This document shows positions 15,911 to 24,319 of a stretch of 64,000 bases of DNA, in pieces. The DNA is from Phascolarctobacterium_A succinatutens_B (lineage in GTDB: Bacteria > Bacillota > Negativicutes > Acidaminococcales > Acidaminococcaceae): NCBI RefSeq assembly GCF_958453765.1, contig NZ_CAUDZA010000009.1, forward strand, positions 8,546-72,545, read 5' to 3'. Within the stretch, counting starts at the first letter, position 1, and every line of letters begins with the position of its first letter. Both the position numbers and the translations under genes were made by a program. The notes beneath the pieces were generated by a model that worked only from the letters and a program-made list of their open reading frames with translations, was not told the origin of the DNA and ran no database searches.

Positions 15911-16642
15911 TTATAAAATCTTGGACAGGAAGTTTTTGGTACGCTCCTCTTTCGGATTACCAAAAATTTCTTCCGGAGTCCCCTCTTCCAGAATTTTGCC
16001 GCCGTCTACGAAGCATACACGGTCGCCAACCTCACGGGCAAAGCCCATTTCGTGAGTAACAACAGCCATGGTCATGCCTTCGTTAGCCAGCTGTTTCATA
16101 ACGTCCAGAACCTCGTTAACCATTTCCGGGTCAAGAGCACTGGTAGGCTCGTCAAACAGCAAAGCCTTCGGCTTCATGCACAGGGCACGCGCAATAGCAA
16201 CACGCTGTTGCTGACCACCGCTGAGCTGATCAGGATAATTGTTGGCTTTATCTTCCATGCCAACCTTTTTCAGGTACATATGCGCAGTCTTTTCTGCTTC
16301 ATCCTTAGAAACGCCGCGCACCTTCATCGGTGCCAGCATAAGATTCTGCATAACAGTCATATGCGGGAACAGATTAAAGCGCTGGAATACCATGCCGACT
16401 TCCTTACGGATTTCGTTGATATTAGCCTCACCGTTCAGAGGAATACCGTCGATAACAATGCTGCCGCCGGTAGGCTCCTCCAAAAAGTTGATGCAGCGCA
16501 GCAGAGTACTCTTACCGCTGCCGCTGGGGCCGATAATAACAACAACCTCTTTTTCCGCAATAGTCAGGTTTACACCCTTGAGTACGTGCAGATCACCAAA
16601 GCTTTTCTTCAGATCTTTGATTACAATCATTTCCTTGCTCAT
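15911..16642 (-). CDS. Polar amino-acid ABC transporter ATPase (GlnQ-like)
   Basis: A 243-residue ATPase of the PAAT family. Walker A GPSGSGKST is at 38-46, the signature LSGGQQQRVAIARAL near 135, Walker B ALLFDEPTSALDPE near 158 and the H-loop in VVTHEMGFAREV. It energises uptake of a polar amino acid together with the permease encoded just upstream. Its start ATG overlaps the permease stop by four bases (ATGA), with GGAGG upstream. It is the last gene of a four-gene operon with two binding proteins and one permease. Confidence 0.93.
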   Translation of the reverse strand: MSKEMIVIKDLKKSFGDLHVLKGVNLTIAEKEVVVIIGPSGSGKSTLLRCINFLEEPTGGSIVIDGIPLNGEANINEIRKEVGMVFQRFNLFPHMTVMQNLMLAPMKVRGVSKDEAEKTAHMYLKKVGMEDKANNYPDQLSGGQQQRVAIARALCMKPKALLFDEPTSALDPEMVNEVLDVMKQLANEGMTMAVVTHEMGFAREVGDRVCFVDGGKILEEGTPEEIFGNPKEERTKNFLSKIL

Positions 16643-17289
16643 TTCGTGTCAAACCTCCGCTCCAGATAACCGGTAAACCTTGCAACAGCAAAGGTCATAA
16701 TCAGATAGATAATAGCTACAGCCATCCAGATTTCAAAGGAAGCGTAGGTACGGGCAATAATCAGCTGGCCGCGACGAGTCAGCTCTTCGAAACCGATAAC
16801 GGAAACCAGAGAGGAATCCTTCAGCATCGCAATAAATTCATTGCCCAGAGGCGGAATGATACGCTTGAAGGCCTGCGGCATGATAATATAGCGCATAGTC
16901 TGCGCCCAGGTCATACCGAGGCTGCGGCCTGCTTCCATCTGGCCCTTGTCGATAGACTGAATGCCTGCACGGAAGATTTCGGCAACATACGCACCGCTGT
17001 TGATGGAGCAGGCGGAAATTGCTGCCACAAACGGATCAACACGGCTGCCGATAATATTAGGCAACGCAAAATACACGAGGAAGATTTGTACCAACAGCGG
17101 GGTGCCGCGGATAAAATCGACATAAACATTGGCAAAATAACGCAACGGCTTAATGCTGCACAAGCGCGCAATACCGATCATGCAGCCAATCAGCAGACCG
17201 AAGGTAACGCTCATCGCCGTAATCTCTACGGTAATAGCGGCACCGGCCAGCAAAAGCGGAAACGAATTTGCCATAAGCTCAAAATTCAT
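16639..17289 (-). CDS. Polar amino-acid ABC transporter permease (HisM/GlnP-like)
   Basis: A 216-residue inner-membrane permease of the His/Glu/Gln/Arg/opine family. About five helices are visible. The coupling (EAA) segment is EAGRSLGMTWAQTMRYIIMPQAFKRIIPPLGNEF, split here only by reading: it holds the EAxxxxG pattern that contacts the ATPase. The N-terminal helix contains the family-typical LLLAGAAITVEI. Such permeases usually form homodimers when a single gene is present, as here. The ATG follows GGGAG, 52 bases after the first binding-protein gene. Confidence 0.93.
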   Translation of the reverse strand: MNFELMANSFPLLLAGAAITVEITAMSVTFGLLIGCMIGIARLCSIKPLRYFANVYVDFIRGTPLLVQIFLVYFALPNIIGSRVDPFVAAISACSINSGAYVAEIFRAGIQSIDKGQMEAGRSLGMTWAQTMRYIIMPQAFKRIIPPLGNEFIAMLKDSSLVSVIGFEELTRRGQLIIARTYASFEIWMAVAIIYLIMTFAVARFTGYLERRFDTK

Positions 17290-17341
17290 ATTCTCCCAAT
17301 CCCTTCTAAATTCTTAGTTGCAGGCTGGAGAGAACCACTGC

Positions 17342-18109
17342 TTATTTTTTCTCTCCAAACCATTTAGTATAAAGCTTATCATATTCGCCGCTCTTTTTCA
17401 ATTCAGCTAAAGCTTTATTTAAATCGCCGGCCAACTTGCTGCCTTTTTTAACAGCAATACCATAAGGCTCAGCTTCCATTCTTTCACCAACAGTTTTAGC
17501 AAAGTCCTTGCCTGCTTTGGTCATATAGTATTCAACAACCGGAGCATCACCGATTACAGCATCAGCACCGCCGTTTTTCAGCTCCAGAGAAGCCTCGTCC
17601 TGAGTATTAAATGCCTTTACTTTAGCACCTTCAACAGTTCTGGATTTATTTTCACCGGTAGTACCGATTTGGCAGGCAATAGTTTTACCCTTCAAATCAT
17701 CGATAGATTTTACATTGCTGTCTTTACGTACCATGATCATCAGACCGGAGGTGTAATAGGATTCAGTAAAATCAACAACCTTTTTACGCTCGTCGGTAAT
17801 GGTCATACCGGCAATAGCAACATCAATATTGTTGGAATTCAGCGCCGGAATCAGAGCATCAAAGCCCATGCTTACCATTTCAACCTTGTAGCCCATTTGC
17901 TTGCCAAGAGCTTCAATCAGTTCAATATCAAAGCCGGTCAAATCCTTGCTGCCTTCCTTAGGAAATTCAAACGGTGCGAATACAGGCTCAGTGCCGACAC
18001 GCAAAACCTTAGCGCTGTCAGACGCCTTTTTTTCCTCCCCGCCGCAACCGGTCAGCAGCATGCTGCAGGCCATAATAGCCATCATTAAAAATACTAATAC
18101 CTTTTTCAT
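17342..18109 (-). CDS. Amino-acid ABC transporter substrate-binding lipoprotein 1
   Basis: A 255-residue class II (GlnH/ArtJ-type) binding protein. A lipoprotein signal ends in the lipobox LLTGC (cysteine about 22). The mature protein has the family segments LRVGTEPVFAPFEF, SMGFDALIPALNSNNIDVAIAG, TDERKKVVDFTESYY and the hinge pattern CQIGTTGE. It closely resembles the protein encoded immediately upstream at 18207-18986, so the pair arose by tandem duplication. Ligand cannot be fixed from sequence; a polar or basic amino acid is likely. GGGGGACC precedes the ATG. Confidence 0.93.
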   Translation of the reverse strand: MKKVLVFLMMAIMACSMLLTGCGGEEKKASDSAKVLRVGTEPVFAPFEFPKEGSKDLTGFDIELIEALGKQMGYKVEMVSMGFDALIPALNSNNIDVAIAGMTITDERKKVVDFTESYYTSGLMIMVRKDSNVKSIDDLKGKTIACQIGTTGENKSRTVEGAKVKAFNTQDEASLELKNGGADAVIGDAPVVEYYMTKAGKDFAKTVGERMEAEPYGIAVKKGSKLAGDLNKALAELKKSGEYDKLYTKWFGEKK

Positions 18110-18154
18110 TTGTTGGTCCCCCTCATTTTTTCTTTTCTAATTTTTTAATATCAA

Positions 18155-18193
18155 ACGGAGCACGTCCGGCAATTAAACCCTGTCGTGCTCCGT
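18155..18193 (-). terminator. Hairpin between the two binding-protein genes
   Basis: ACGGAGCACG (18155-18164) pairs perfectly with CGTGCTCCGT (18184-18193). On minus it is followed by TTTGATATT and, further on, a TTTTTT stretch. Partial termination here would raise the amount of the first binding protein over the rest of the operon. Confidence 0.75.
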
Positions 18194-18206
18194 AGTGAAC
18201 AAAATA

Positions 18207-18986
18207 TTATTTCTTTACTTCACCAAACCAGGTTTTGTAAATCTTGTCATATTCACCATTTTTCTTCAACTCAGCCAAAGCCTTGTTGATTTCACCCGCA
18301 AGCTTATCATTGCCTTTTTTAACAGCCAGACCGTATTGCTCTGCTTCCATGATATCGCCAACAGTCTTCATGCTGGTGTTGCCGCCCTGTGCCAGGTAAT
18401 AACCAACTACAGGACTATCATTGATAATCGCATCAACGCCTTTGTTTTTCAATTCCATAACAGCTTCATCATTAGTGTTGAAAGCAGTTACTTTAGCGTT
18501 AGCAACGTTTCTGGCATTCTTTTCACCGGTAGTACCGATTTGGCAGGCAATACGTTTGCCTTCCAGATCTTTAACACTCTTAACTTCATTGTTGTCCTTA
18601 TTTACCATGACAATCAGGCCGGAAGTATAATAAGGCTCAGAGAAGGTAACAGCCTTTTGACGTTCTTCATTAATGCTCATGCCTGCAGCAACAACATCAA
18701 TGTTACCGGAGTTCAGTGCCGGAATCAAAGCATCAAAGCCCATGCTGACAATTTCAACCTTGTAGCCCATTTGCTTGCCGATAGCACGTGCCAGATCCAT
18801 ATCAAAGCCATCATAGCTTTTGCTGCCCTCTTTTTGGAATTCAAAAGGTGCAAAGGTAGGCTCTGTACCAACGCGCAGTACCTTTTCCGGTTCAGCAGCT
18901 TTTTTATCGCCACCGCCGCAGCCGGCAATCATCATAGAAGCAGCAGCCAGAACTGCCATAACTAAAAACAAAATCTTCTTCATCAT
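18207..18986 (-). CDS. Amino-acid ABC transporter substrate-binding lipoprotein 2
   Basis: A 259-residue class II binding protein, paralogue of the next gene. The lipobox is MIAGC (cysteine about 22). Shared segments include LRVGTEPTFAPFEF, SMGFDALIPALNSGNIDV and ACQIGTTGEK. It differs at several positions around the second lobe, so the two proteins may bind different ligands and share one permease and ATPase. Two adjacent ATG codons compete (18986 and 18983) after GGGG; either is plausible. It is the first and probably most expressed gene of the operon, with a promoter at 19031-19059. Confidence 0.92.
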   Translation of the reverse strand: MMKKILFLVMAVLAAASMMIAGCGGGDKKAAEPEKVLRVGTEPTFAPFEFQKEGSKSYDGFDMDLARAIGKQMGYKVEIVSMGFDALIPALNSGNIDVVAAGMSINEERQKAVTFSEPYYTSGLIVMVNKDNNEVKSVKDLEGKRIACQIGTTGEKNARNVANAKVTAFNTNDEAVMELKNKGVDAIINDSPVVGYYLAQGGNTSMKTVGDIMEAEQYGLAVKKGNDKLAGEINKALAELKKNGEYDKIYKTWFGEVKK

Positions 18987-19030
18987 CAATTTCCCCTTTC
19001 GATATTGTAAGCCATTTTTGAGATACGTAC

Positions 19031-19059
19031 ATTATATACCTAAATACCCGCAAGGTAAA
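19031..19059 (-). promoter_or_regulatory. Promoter of the amino-acid ABC operon
   Basis: On the minus strand TTTACC (19054-19059), a 17-base spacer and TATAAT (19031-19036) lie 45 bases before the first binding-protein gene. Confidence 0.65.
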
Positions 19060-19142
19060 GTATTTTTATGAAAAAAAACAGTATAAAAATAAAAATTTGC
19101 CGCATTTTTTTTCAAAATACAGCAAATTGTAATTTAGGTAAC

Positions 19143-19361
19143 AAAAAACAACTCAGCTGACCTGGTTTTCGCCCCCACACTCGCCTGCTGGAAGGTTCGC
19201 TCCTAAGCATTCCGCTCCCCACTACTACCTCTCTCGCCCATAATTTTTTTGCGGCAGGACTTACTTCTAAGCTGCACCGTGCTCACAGCAAAATTTTGCT
19301 GCTTACGTGGATCGTTTCGCCTGCAACTGGCATCGACTTGCAACCACAGACCTGAGTTGTC
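19143..19361 (-). ncRNA. Unassigned structured RNA of about 219 nt
   Basis: A gene-free stretch with its own promoter (19368-19396) and terminator. The predicted RNA begins GGACAACTCAG and ends CTGAGTTGT followed by six T, so the 5' and 3' ends close in a 9-bp stem. Inside are a GTGG/CCAC arm, CAGCAAAATTTTGCTG, and GCAGcttaGAAGtaagTCCTGC. It lacks the SRP GGAAGCAGC core, RNase P conserved blocks, tmRNA ends and T-box motifs. It may be 6S RNA or a lineage-specific RNA; I cannot decide by eye. No open frame with a ribosome site is present. Confidence 0.6.
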
Positions 19362-19367
19362 CTATCT

Positions 19368-19396
19368 ATTATAATGGGAAAAAATTTTTTTTGCAA
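19368..19396 (-). promoter_or_regulatory. Promoter of the unassigned structured RNA
   Basis: TTGCAA (19391-19396), a 17-base spacer and TATAAT (19368-19373) on the minus strand place the transcript start near 19361. A TTGACT just upstream is too far (22 bases) to serve. Confidence 0.7.
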
Positions 19397-19485
19397 GTCA
19401 ATAGCTCTGCATACTTTTATCTTTTGTCAAAAAGTGCTATACTATTGGTACTCAATATTGAACGGAAAAAAAGGAAACACGCTTT

Positions 19486-20103
19486 ATGATTGCTATACCA
19501 CAATGTCTGGACTTTGCGGATGCTCGCCTGACGAAGGATATCTGCGAGTTCTATTTAAGAATGCTGGAAATTAAAAACAGGGAAATTTATCTGCACAGTC
19601 AGCAGGTTGCCAATTATTCTGCCAGCACTGCCGCTAAGCTCGGTCTGCCTGCCAGCGAGGTTTCGCAGATAAAAACAGCAGCGCTGCTGCATGATATCGG
19701 TCAGCTTTCCGTACCCAATATTATTTTAGCTAAGCTGCCGTTTCTTTCTACGCGCGAACAGTCTATTTATAAACGTCACTGCATCGCAGGCGCCAGCATG
19801 CTGGAGAACATTCCCGGCTTTGATACCATCAGCGATATCATCCGCGCGCACCATGAAAAATGGGACGGCACCGGTTATCCCAAACGCCTGAAGGGACAGA
19901 ACATCCCTATCGGCGCACGCATAGTCGCCGTAGCCAATTATTATGACCGCAACCTGAACCCCTGCACCCAGCATTGGCAAAAAACTCACGCCGACGCTAT
20001 CATCGAGCTGCAGAATAAGGCCGGTCTGGATTTTGAACCGGCAATAGTCAAAGCCTTTATCGAATCTGTTATTCCGCAATCCTTGCGCACACAATTAAAA
20101 TAG
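19486..20103 (+). CDS. HD-GYP domain phosphodiesterase
   Basis: A 205-residue stand-alone HD-GYP protein, predicted to hydrolyse cyclic di-GMP. The metal-binding HD pair is H69-D70 in HDIGQ (HDIGK is the usual form, so the lysine is replaced by glutamine). H98 lies in KRH, and the GYP signature is HHEKWDGTGYP at 122-132, followed by IPIGARIVAVANYYD. No sensor or receiver domain is fused. The first 27 residues are unlike the family. AAGGAAA precedes the ATG. It is transcribed alone on the plus strand and has its own terminator. Activity toward another cyclic dinucleotide is possible. Confidence 0.88.
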   Translation: MIAIPQCLDFADARLTKDICEFYLRMLEIKNREIYLHSQQVANYSASTAAKLGLPASEVSQIKTAALLHDIGQLSVPNIILAKLPFLSTREQSIYKRHCIAGASMLENIPGFDTISDIIRAHHEKWDGTGYPKRLKGQNIPIGARIVAVANYYDRNLNPCTQHWQKTHADAIIELQNKAGLDFEPAIVKAFIESVIPQSLRTQLK

Positions 20104-20144
20104 CATTGTCAGTCCTGCTAAGACCGACAATGCTATTTCTTTTT
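20102..20144. terminator. Terminator after the HD-GYP gene
   Basis: AGCATTGTC (20102-20110) pairs with GACAATGCT (20126-20134), followed on plus by ATTTCTTTTT; the minus exit is ATTTTAATT. Confidence 0.82.
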
Positions 20145-20148
20145 CCGG

Positions 20149-20185
20149 GCATCCCAGCTCCTACGAGCCGGGATGCTTTATTTTT
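20149..20185. terminator. Second hairpin terminator between convergent genes
   Basis: GCATCCC/GGGATGC with inner GCTC/GAGC (20149-20176) is followed by TTTATTTTT on plus. It backs up the terminator at 20102-20144 and separates the HD-GYP gene from nrdG. Confidence 0.75.
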
Positions 20186-20209
20186 ATAAATTTGTAAACG
20201 CACTGCTTA

Positions 20210-20749
20210 TCAGATGCTTAAGCCCTCGCCGTCATCCCATTGTACAATGCCGTCTGCCTTCAGCGATTCCTGCACCAAGATAACGCGTTGGTTTTCGCTG
20301 CCGCGAAAGCGCAGATTAGGATTCTTCAGCTCAAGCTTAAATTCTCCGTCCACCAATACGTCAATATAGGACAACATTTCCTCAGTGATTTCCCAAGGAC
20401 CGAGATTACCGGTCAGCATATCCTTTTCGAAATTATAACCGCTGTAGCACCAGATATCCTTCTTTGGGAAGCGCTCTCTTACCTTGCGCAGGAACGGCAG
20501 CAGCGCTGCCTGATTAGCAGGCTCAAAGGGTTCACCGCCCAAAAGCGACAGGCCACGGATATGTTCGTTCTCCAACAGCTCCAGCAAATGCTCTTGCGTT
20601 GTTTCCGTAAAAGGCTGACCGTAATTAAAATTCCAAGACTCCGGGTTAAAGCAGCCCTTGCAATGATGCGTACAGCCGCTGACAAACAGCGATACACGCA
20701 AGCCCGGTCCGTTAGCAATATCCAGATTTTTTATTTCTGCGTAATTCAT
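20210..20749 (-). CDS. nrdG: Anaerobic ribonucleotide reductase activating protein
   Basis: A 179-residue radical-SAM activase that installs the glycyl radical on NrdD. The 4Fe-4S cysteines are C26, C30 and C33 in CTHHCKGC, and the SAM-binding LLGGEPFEP follows near residue 70. The family length is about 150-180. The gene lies 18 bases downstream of nrdD on the same strand, so the pair forms the standard nrdDG operon for oxygen-free dNTP synthesis. A GAGGTGAGGG stretch precedes the ATG. Confidence 0.95.
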   Translation of the reverse strand: MNYAEIKNLDIANGPGLRVSLFVSGCTHHCKGCFNPESWNFNYGQPFTETTQEHLLELLENEHIRGLSLLGGEPFEPANQAALLPFLRKVRERFPKKDIWCYSGYNFEKDMLTGNLGPWEITEEMLSYIDVLVDGEFKLELKNPNLRFRGSENQRVILVQESLKADGIVQWDDGEGLSI

Positions 20750-20767
20750 ACGCCCTCACCTCGCAAA

Positions 20768-22894
20768 TTACAGATGCATTACTCTGGCTTTGATTTCTTT
20801 AGTCTTACCTACATTCCAGAAGTTCTCTCCCAGATAGCCGCAGGTACGGCGGATAACCGTCATCTTGGAGTGATCCTTGTTGTGGCATGCGGGGCATTCC
20901 CACTCATTGTCATCATTAATGGTAATTTCACCGTCAAAGCCGCAAACATGGCAGTAATCGGATTTGGTATTAAACTCCGCATACTGGATGTTATCATAAA
21001 TGAATTTGACAACCTCTTCCAATGCTTCGGTGTTGTGACGCATATTAGGAATTTCTACATAAGAAATCGCACCGCCGGAGGAAATATTCTGGAACTGGCT
21101 TTCAAATTTAAATTTGCTGAAAGCATCAATCTTCTCGCGTACATCAACATGATAGGAGTTAGTATAGTAGCCCTTATCGGTAACATCCTCAATCGTGCCG
21201 AAACGTTCCTTGTCGATACGTGCGAAGCGATAGCAAAGGCTTTCTGCCGGTGTACCGTACAGACCGAAGCCAAGGCCAGTCTGTGCCTTCCATTTATCGC
21301 AGGCACCGCGCAGACGGTTCATAACGCGCAGGGCAAAATCCTCGCCTGCAGGATCGGTATGGCTTACGCCCTTCATCAGCTTGGTCAGCTCATAAAGGCC
21401 GATATAGCCGAGAGAAATGGTAGAATAACCGTTTTCCAGATACTTGTCTATTGTTTCGCCCTTACCCAGACGGGCAATAGCACCGTACTGCCAATGTACA
21501 GGGCTGACATCGCTCTTAATGCCTTTCAGCGCATTGTGACGGCACATGAGCGCTTCAAAGCACAGCTCCAGACGCTCATCCAGCAGCTTCCAGAACTTCT
21601 GCTCATCGCCCTTGGCAACAATGCCAATCTGCGGCAGGTTCAGAGAAACTACGCCCTGATTGAAGCGACCTTCAAATTTATAGTTACCGTTTTCATCCTT
21701 CCAGGGAGACAGGAAGCTGCGGCAGCCCATCGGGGAGAAAACATTGCCTTCATAGTTTTCACGCATCTTCTTGGCGCTGATGTAGTCGGGATACATACGC
21801 TTAGCGCTGCATTTTACTGCCAGACGTGTAATATAATCGTACTTGCCGCCCTTCAGGCAGTTATGCTCATCCAGAACATAAACCAGTTTCGGGAAAGCCG
21901 GGGTTACATAAACGCCCTTGTCATTTTTAATGCCCTGCAGACGCTGACGCAGAATTTCTTCCACAATCATAGCGTTTTCCTTCAGATACGGATCATCCTT
22001 CTGCAGATTCAAAAACAGGGTAACAAACGGAGATTGACCATTGGTGGTCATCAATGTATTAATCTGATACTGAATGGTCTGTACGCCGCCCTTCAGCTCG
22101 TAGCGCAGGCGCTCGTTCGTCAGACGCTCCAGAGTTTCGTCATCAATGTTGCCTCCGGAGGTTTCCTTGATGCTCTTTTTAAACTTTTCATAGCTCTTAC
22201 GCAGATATTTTCCCAGATGACGGATATCAACAGACTGACCGCCGTACTGGCTGGAAGCAACAGAGGCAATAATCTGTGTCATAACGGTGCAGGCAACCTG
22301 GAAGCTTTTAGGGCTTTCAATCATTTTGCCGTTCATAACCGTGCCGTTATCCAGCATATCGCCGATATTAATCAGGCAGCAGTTGAAAATAGGCTGAATA
22401 AAATAGTCTGCATCATGAAAATGCAGCACACCTTCTTCATGCGCCTTGGAAATCTTTGCCGGCAGCATAATACGCTTCGTCAAATCCTTGGAAACTTCAC
22501 CGGCAATCAGGTCGCGCTGAGTAGCAGCCATCGTTGCATTTTTATTACTGTTTTCTTCCATAACGTCCTTATTGCTGTTGCGGATTAAGGACAGAATAGA
22601 ATCGTCGGTAGTGTTGGCCTTACGCACCAGAGCACGTTTATAACGGTAAATAATATACTGCTTTGCCAGCTCAAATTTACCTGCATCCATCAGGCTATGC
22701 TCTACCATATCCTGAATGTCTTCTACAAGCAGGCGCATACGGTTACGAGATTGTACGCTATCCGCAATTTCCTGGATTTTATCCTCCTCAATACGAAATT
22801 CCGGTTCTACGGCAGCATTGGCTTTTTGAATAGCAACGACAATCTTTGCGGCATCAAAATCTACTGTTGTGCCATCGCGCTTAATTACTTTCAT
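20768..22894 (-). CDS. nrdD: Anaerobic ribonucleoside-triphosphate reductase
   Basis: A 708-residue class III ribonucleotide reductase, reducing NTPs to dNTPs. An ATP-cone regulatory domain occupies residues 1-95 (KVIKRDGTTVDFDAAKI). The catalytic barrel has FHDADYF near 165 and the active cysteine region around NCCLINIGDML. The C-terminal zinc finger holds CHVC and CPAC. The glycyl-radical site is RTCGYLG with Gly686. The protein is complete. A leader of about 190 bases upstream holds an intrinsic terminator, so attenuation is likely. It is co-transcribed with nrdG. Confidence 0.96.
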   Translation of the reverse strand: MKVIKRDGTTVDFDAAKIVVAIQKANAAVEPEFRIEEDKIQEIADSVQSRNRMRLLVEDIQDMVEHSLMDAGKFELAKQYIIYRYKRALVRKANTTDDSILSLIRNSNKDVMEENSNKNATMAATQRDLIAGEVSKDLTKRIMLPAKISKAHEEGVLHFHDADYFIQPIFNCCLINIGDMLDNGTVMNGKMIESPKSFQVACTVMTQIIASVASSQYGGQSVDIRHLGKYLRKSYEKFKKSIKETSGGNIDDETLERLTNERLRYELKGGVQTIQYQINTLMTTNGQSPFVTLFLNLQKDDPYLKENAMIVEEILRQRLQGIKNDKGVYVTPAFPKLVYVLDEHNCLKGGKYDYITRLAVKCSAKRMYPDYISAKKMRENYEGNVFSPMGCRSFLSPWKDENGNYKFEGRFNQGVVSLNLPQIGIVAKGDEQKFWKLLDERLELCFEALMCRHNALKGIKSDVSPVHWQYGAIARLGKGETIDKYLENGYSTISLGYIGLYELTKLMKGVSHTDPAGEDFALRVMNRLRGACDKWKAQTGLGFGLYGTPAESLCYRFARIDKERFGTIEDVTDKGYYTNSYHVDVREKIDAFSKFKFESQFQNISSGGAISYVEIPNMRHNTEALEEVVKFIYDNIQYAEFNTKSDYCHVCGFDGEITINDDNEWECPACHNKDHSKMTVIRRTCGYLGENFWNVGKTKEIKARVMHL

Positions 22895-23005
22895 AACCTT
22901 TCAGCATCCTTTCTTGTAAAAATCAAAGTTATAAATCAATATCTTCGTATAATAACTAAGAGCAAAAATCCATAAGTTATTCTTAAAATACACCTATACG
23001 TTATT

Positions 23006-23036
23006 CAAGGCTCTGACCGTAACGGTCAAAGCCTTG
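23006..23036. repeat. Strong hairpin in the nrdD leader
   Basis: CAAGGCTCTGACCG pairs with CGGTCAAAGCCTTG around TAA with one mismatch. No T run follows on either strand, so it is structural or regulatory more than a terminator. Confidence 0.65.
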
Positions 23037-23046
23037 TCTTAATCAT

Positions 23047-23072
23047 AAAAAACAGCTACGGTTCAGCGTAGC
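23047..23072 (-). terminator. Leader terminator (attenuator) upstream of nrdD
   Basis: GCTACG (23067-23072 on minus) pairs with CGTAGC (23055-23060), followed by six T. A competing GCTAC about 14 bases upstream in the RNA could take the same partner and disrupt the stem, a layout suited to attenuation. It begins about ten bases after the predicted transcript start. Confidence 0.6.
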
Positions 23073-23087
23073 ATTTTCTGTAGCTTT

Positions 23088-23116
23088 ATTCTACCACAAT
23101 ATGTCGTAGGTGTCAA
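23088..23116 (-). promoter_or_regulatory. nrdDG promoter with NrdR-box-like spacer
   Basis: TTGACA (23111-23116), 17 bases, TAGAAT (23088-23093) on minus. The spacer contains CTACGACATATTGTGG, which agrees at about ten of sixteen positions with the NrdR box as I recall it. NrdR control is plausible but a single weak box is not proof. Confidence 0.6.
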
Positions 23117-23299
23117 AGATAAATTCATCAATATGTTGATAAAATTCTTTGTAGACGATTTTTTCGCCAATTTAGCATTTCGCCTTATTTTTCCTATTTT
23201 CAGCTATTTGCTTTACAAAAAAGTCCTGCGAGAGGAAATGTTCCGCAGAAAAACAGCTCAAAATTATCCCTTCAGCAGCGATTTTTCAAGCTGTTACCT

Positions 23300-23329
23300 T
23301 TGTACACGCACTGCAAAATATGGTATAAT
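23300..23329 (+). promoter_or_regulatory. Promoter of the DMT permease gene
   Basis: TTGTAC (23300-23305), 18 bases, TATAAT (23324-23329) on plus, about 40 bases before the start codon. Confidence 0.6.
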
Positions 23330-23367
23330 TATTTTCATCTTATTGTTTTGTTATAGGGGTGTTGTTT

Positions 23368-24300
23368 ATGAATAATTCATCAGCAAATAATCACAGTACA
23401 CGCGGCGTTCTCATGCTCACCTTGTGTGCCTTCATCTGGGGTACTGCCTTTATCGCGCAAAGCGTCGGCGGCGATTACGCCGAACCATTAACCTTCAACT
23501 GCGCGCGCAGTGTTTTAGCTACTGTCTTTTTATTTGGCTGTTGCCTATTGTTCGACAAAGCGGCAGGTAAGCGCTTTACTGTTTTAGGCAGTGATGACCC
23601 TATTTATAAAGAACGTCTGCTTAAGGGCGGCATCACCTGTGGTCTTTTCCTCTCACTCGCCTGCTTTTTCCAGCAGCTTGGCATAATGTACACCACCGTC
23701 GGCAAAAGCGGCTTTATTACAGCACTCTATATCATTCTGGTACCTGTTTTGAGCTATATCTTCTACCGTCGTTCCGTTTCCCTGCTGCAGGGCCTCAGCG
23801 TTTTTGTAGCAGCCGTAGGCATGTACTTCATCTGCATCAACGAAGGCTTCTCTATCAACAAAGGTGATTTATACACACTCATCTGTGCCTTCTGCTTCGC
23901 TGCACAGATTATCGCCATAGAAAATATCATAAAAAATCTTGACGGCGTGCGCCTGTCACTCATACAATTTATGACCTGCACCGTTGTCAACGGTGTGCTG
24001 ATGTTTATTTTTGAAACACCGTCACTGGATAATATTATTGCAGGCTGGGCACCTATCGCCTACGCCGGTATCATGTCCAGCGGTGTAGCCTACACGCTGC
24101 AGATTGTCGGTCAAAAACATGTCAGCTCCCTGGTTGCCTGTATGCTGATGAGTCTGGAATCAGCCTTCGCACTGGTAAGCGGCTGGCTTATCTTGGGACA
24201 GGCTATGAGCAGCCGTGAAATCTTTGGCTGTGCTCTGGTATTTGCGGCAATTACTTTGGCGCAGCTGCCGGAAGAAATACTGGGATTAAAGAAGCGCTAA
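23368..24300 (+). CDS. DMT-superfamily permease (EamA domains)
   Basis: A 310-residue inner-membrane protein with ten predicted helices arranged as two EamA repeats (about residues 12-150 and 160-300). The first repeat opens with LTLCAFIWGTAFIAQSVG and the second ends near SREIFGCALVFAAITLAQL. Members move metabolites, amino acids or drugs, usually outward; substrate is unknown here. The ATG at 23368 lies eight bases after AGGGG. It is a single gene between nrdDG and the iron-ADH leader. It has no terminator of its own before the promoter at 24320. Confidence 0.88.
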   Translation: MNNSSANNHSTRGVLMLTLCAFIWGTAFIAQSVGGDYAEPLTFNCARSVLATVFLFGCCLLFDKAAGKRFTVLGSDDPIYKERLLKGGITCGLFLSLACFFQQLGIMYTTVGKSGFITALYIILVPVLSYIFYRRSVSLLQGLSVFVAAVGMYFICINEGFSINKGDLYTLICAFCFAAQIIAIENIIKNLDGVRLSLIQFMTCTVVNGVLMFIFETPSLDNIIAGWAPIAYAGIMSSGVAYTLQIVGQKHVSSLVACMLMSLESAFALVSGWLILGQAMSSREIFGCALVFAAITLAQLPEEILGLKKR

Positions 24301-24319
24301 TCCTTACACTTAAAATAAA

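Noticed and set aside
19143..19361. Assignment as SRP RNA, RNase P RNA, tmRNA or a T-box
   Set aside because: The conserved cores of each are missing and the next gene on the strand is far past a terminator, so no cis role fits.
20240..22588. Very long open frame on plus, antisense to nrdD (about 780 codons)
   Set aside because: It mirrors nrdD codon structure, has no ribosome site or recognisable domain, and nrdD is certain.
23133..23375. An 80-codon plus-strand frame before the DMT permease
   Set aside because: It spans the permease promoter, has no ribosome site and overlaps the permease start; chance is the better reading.
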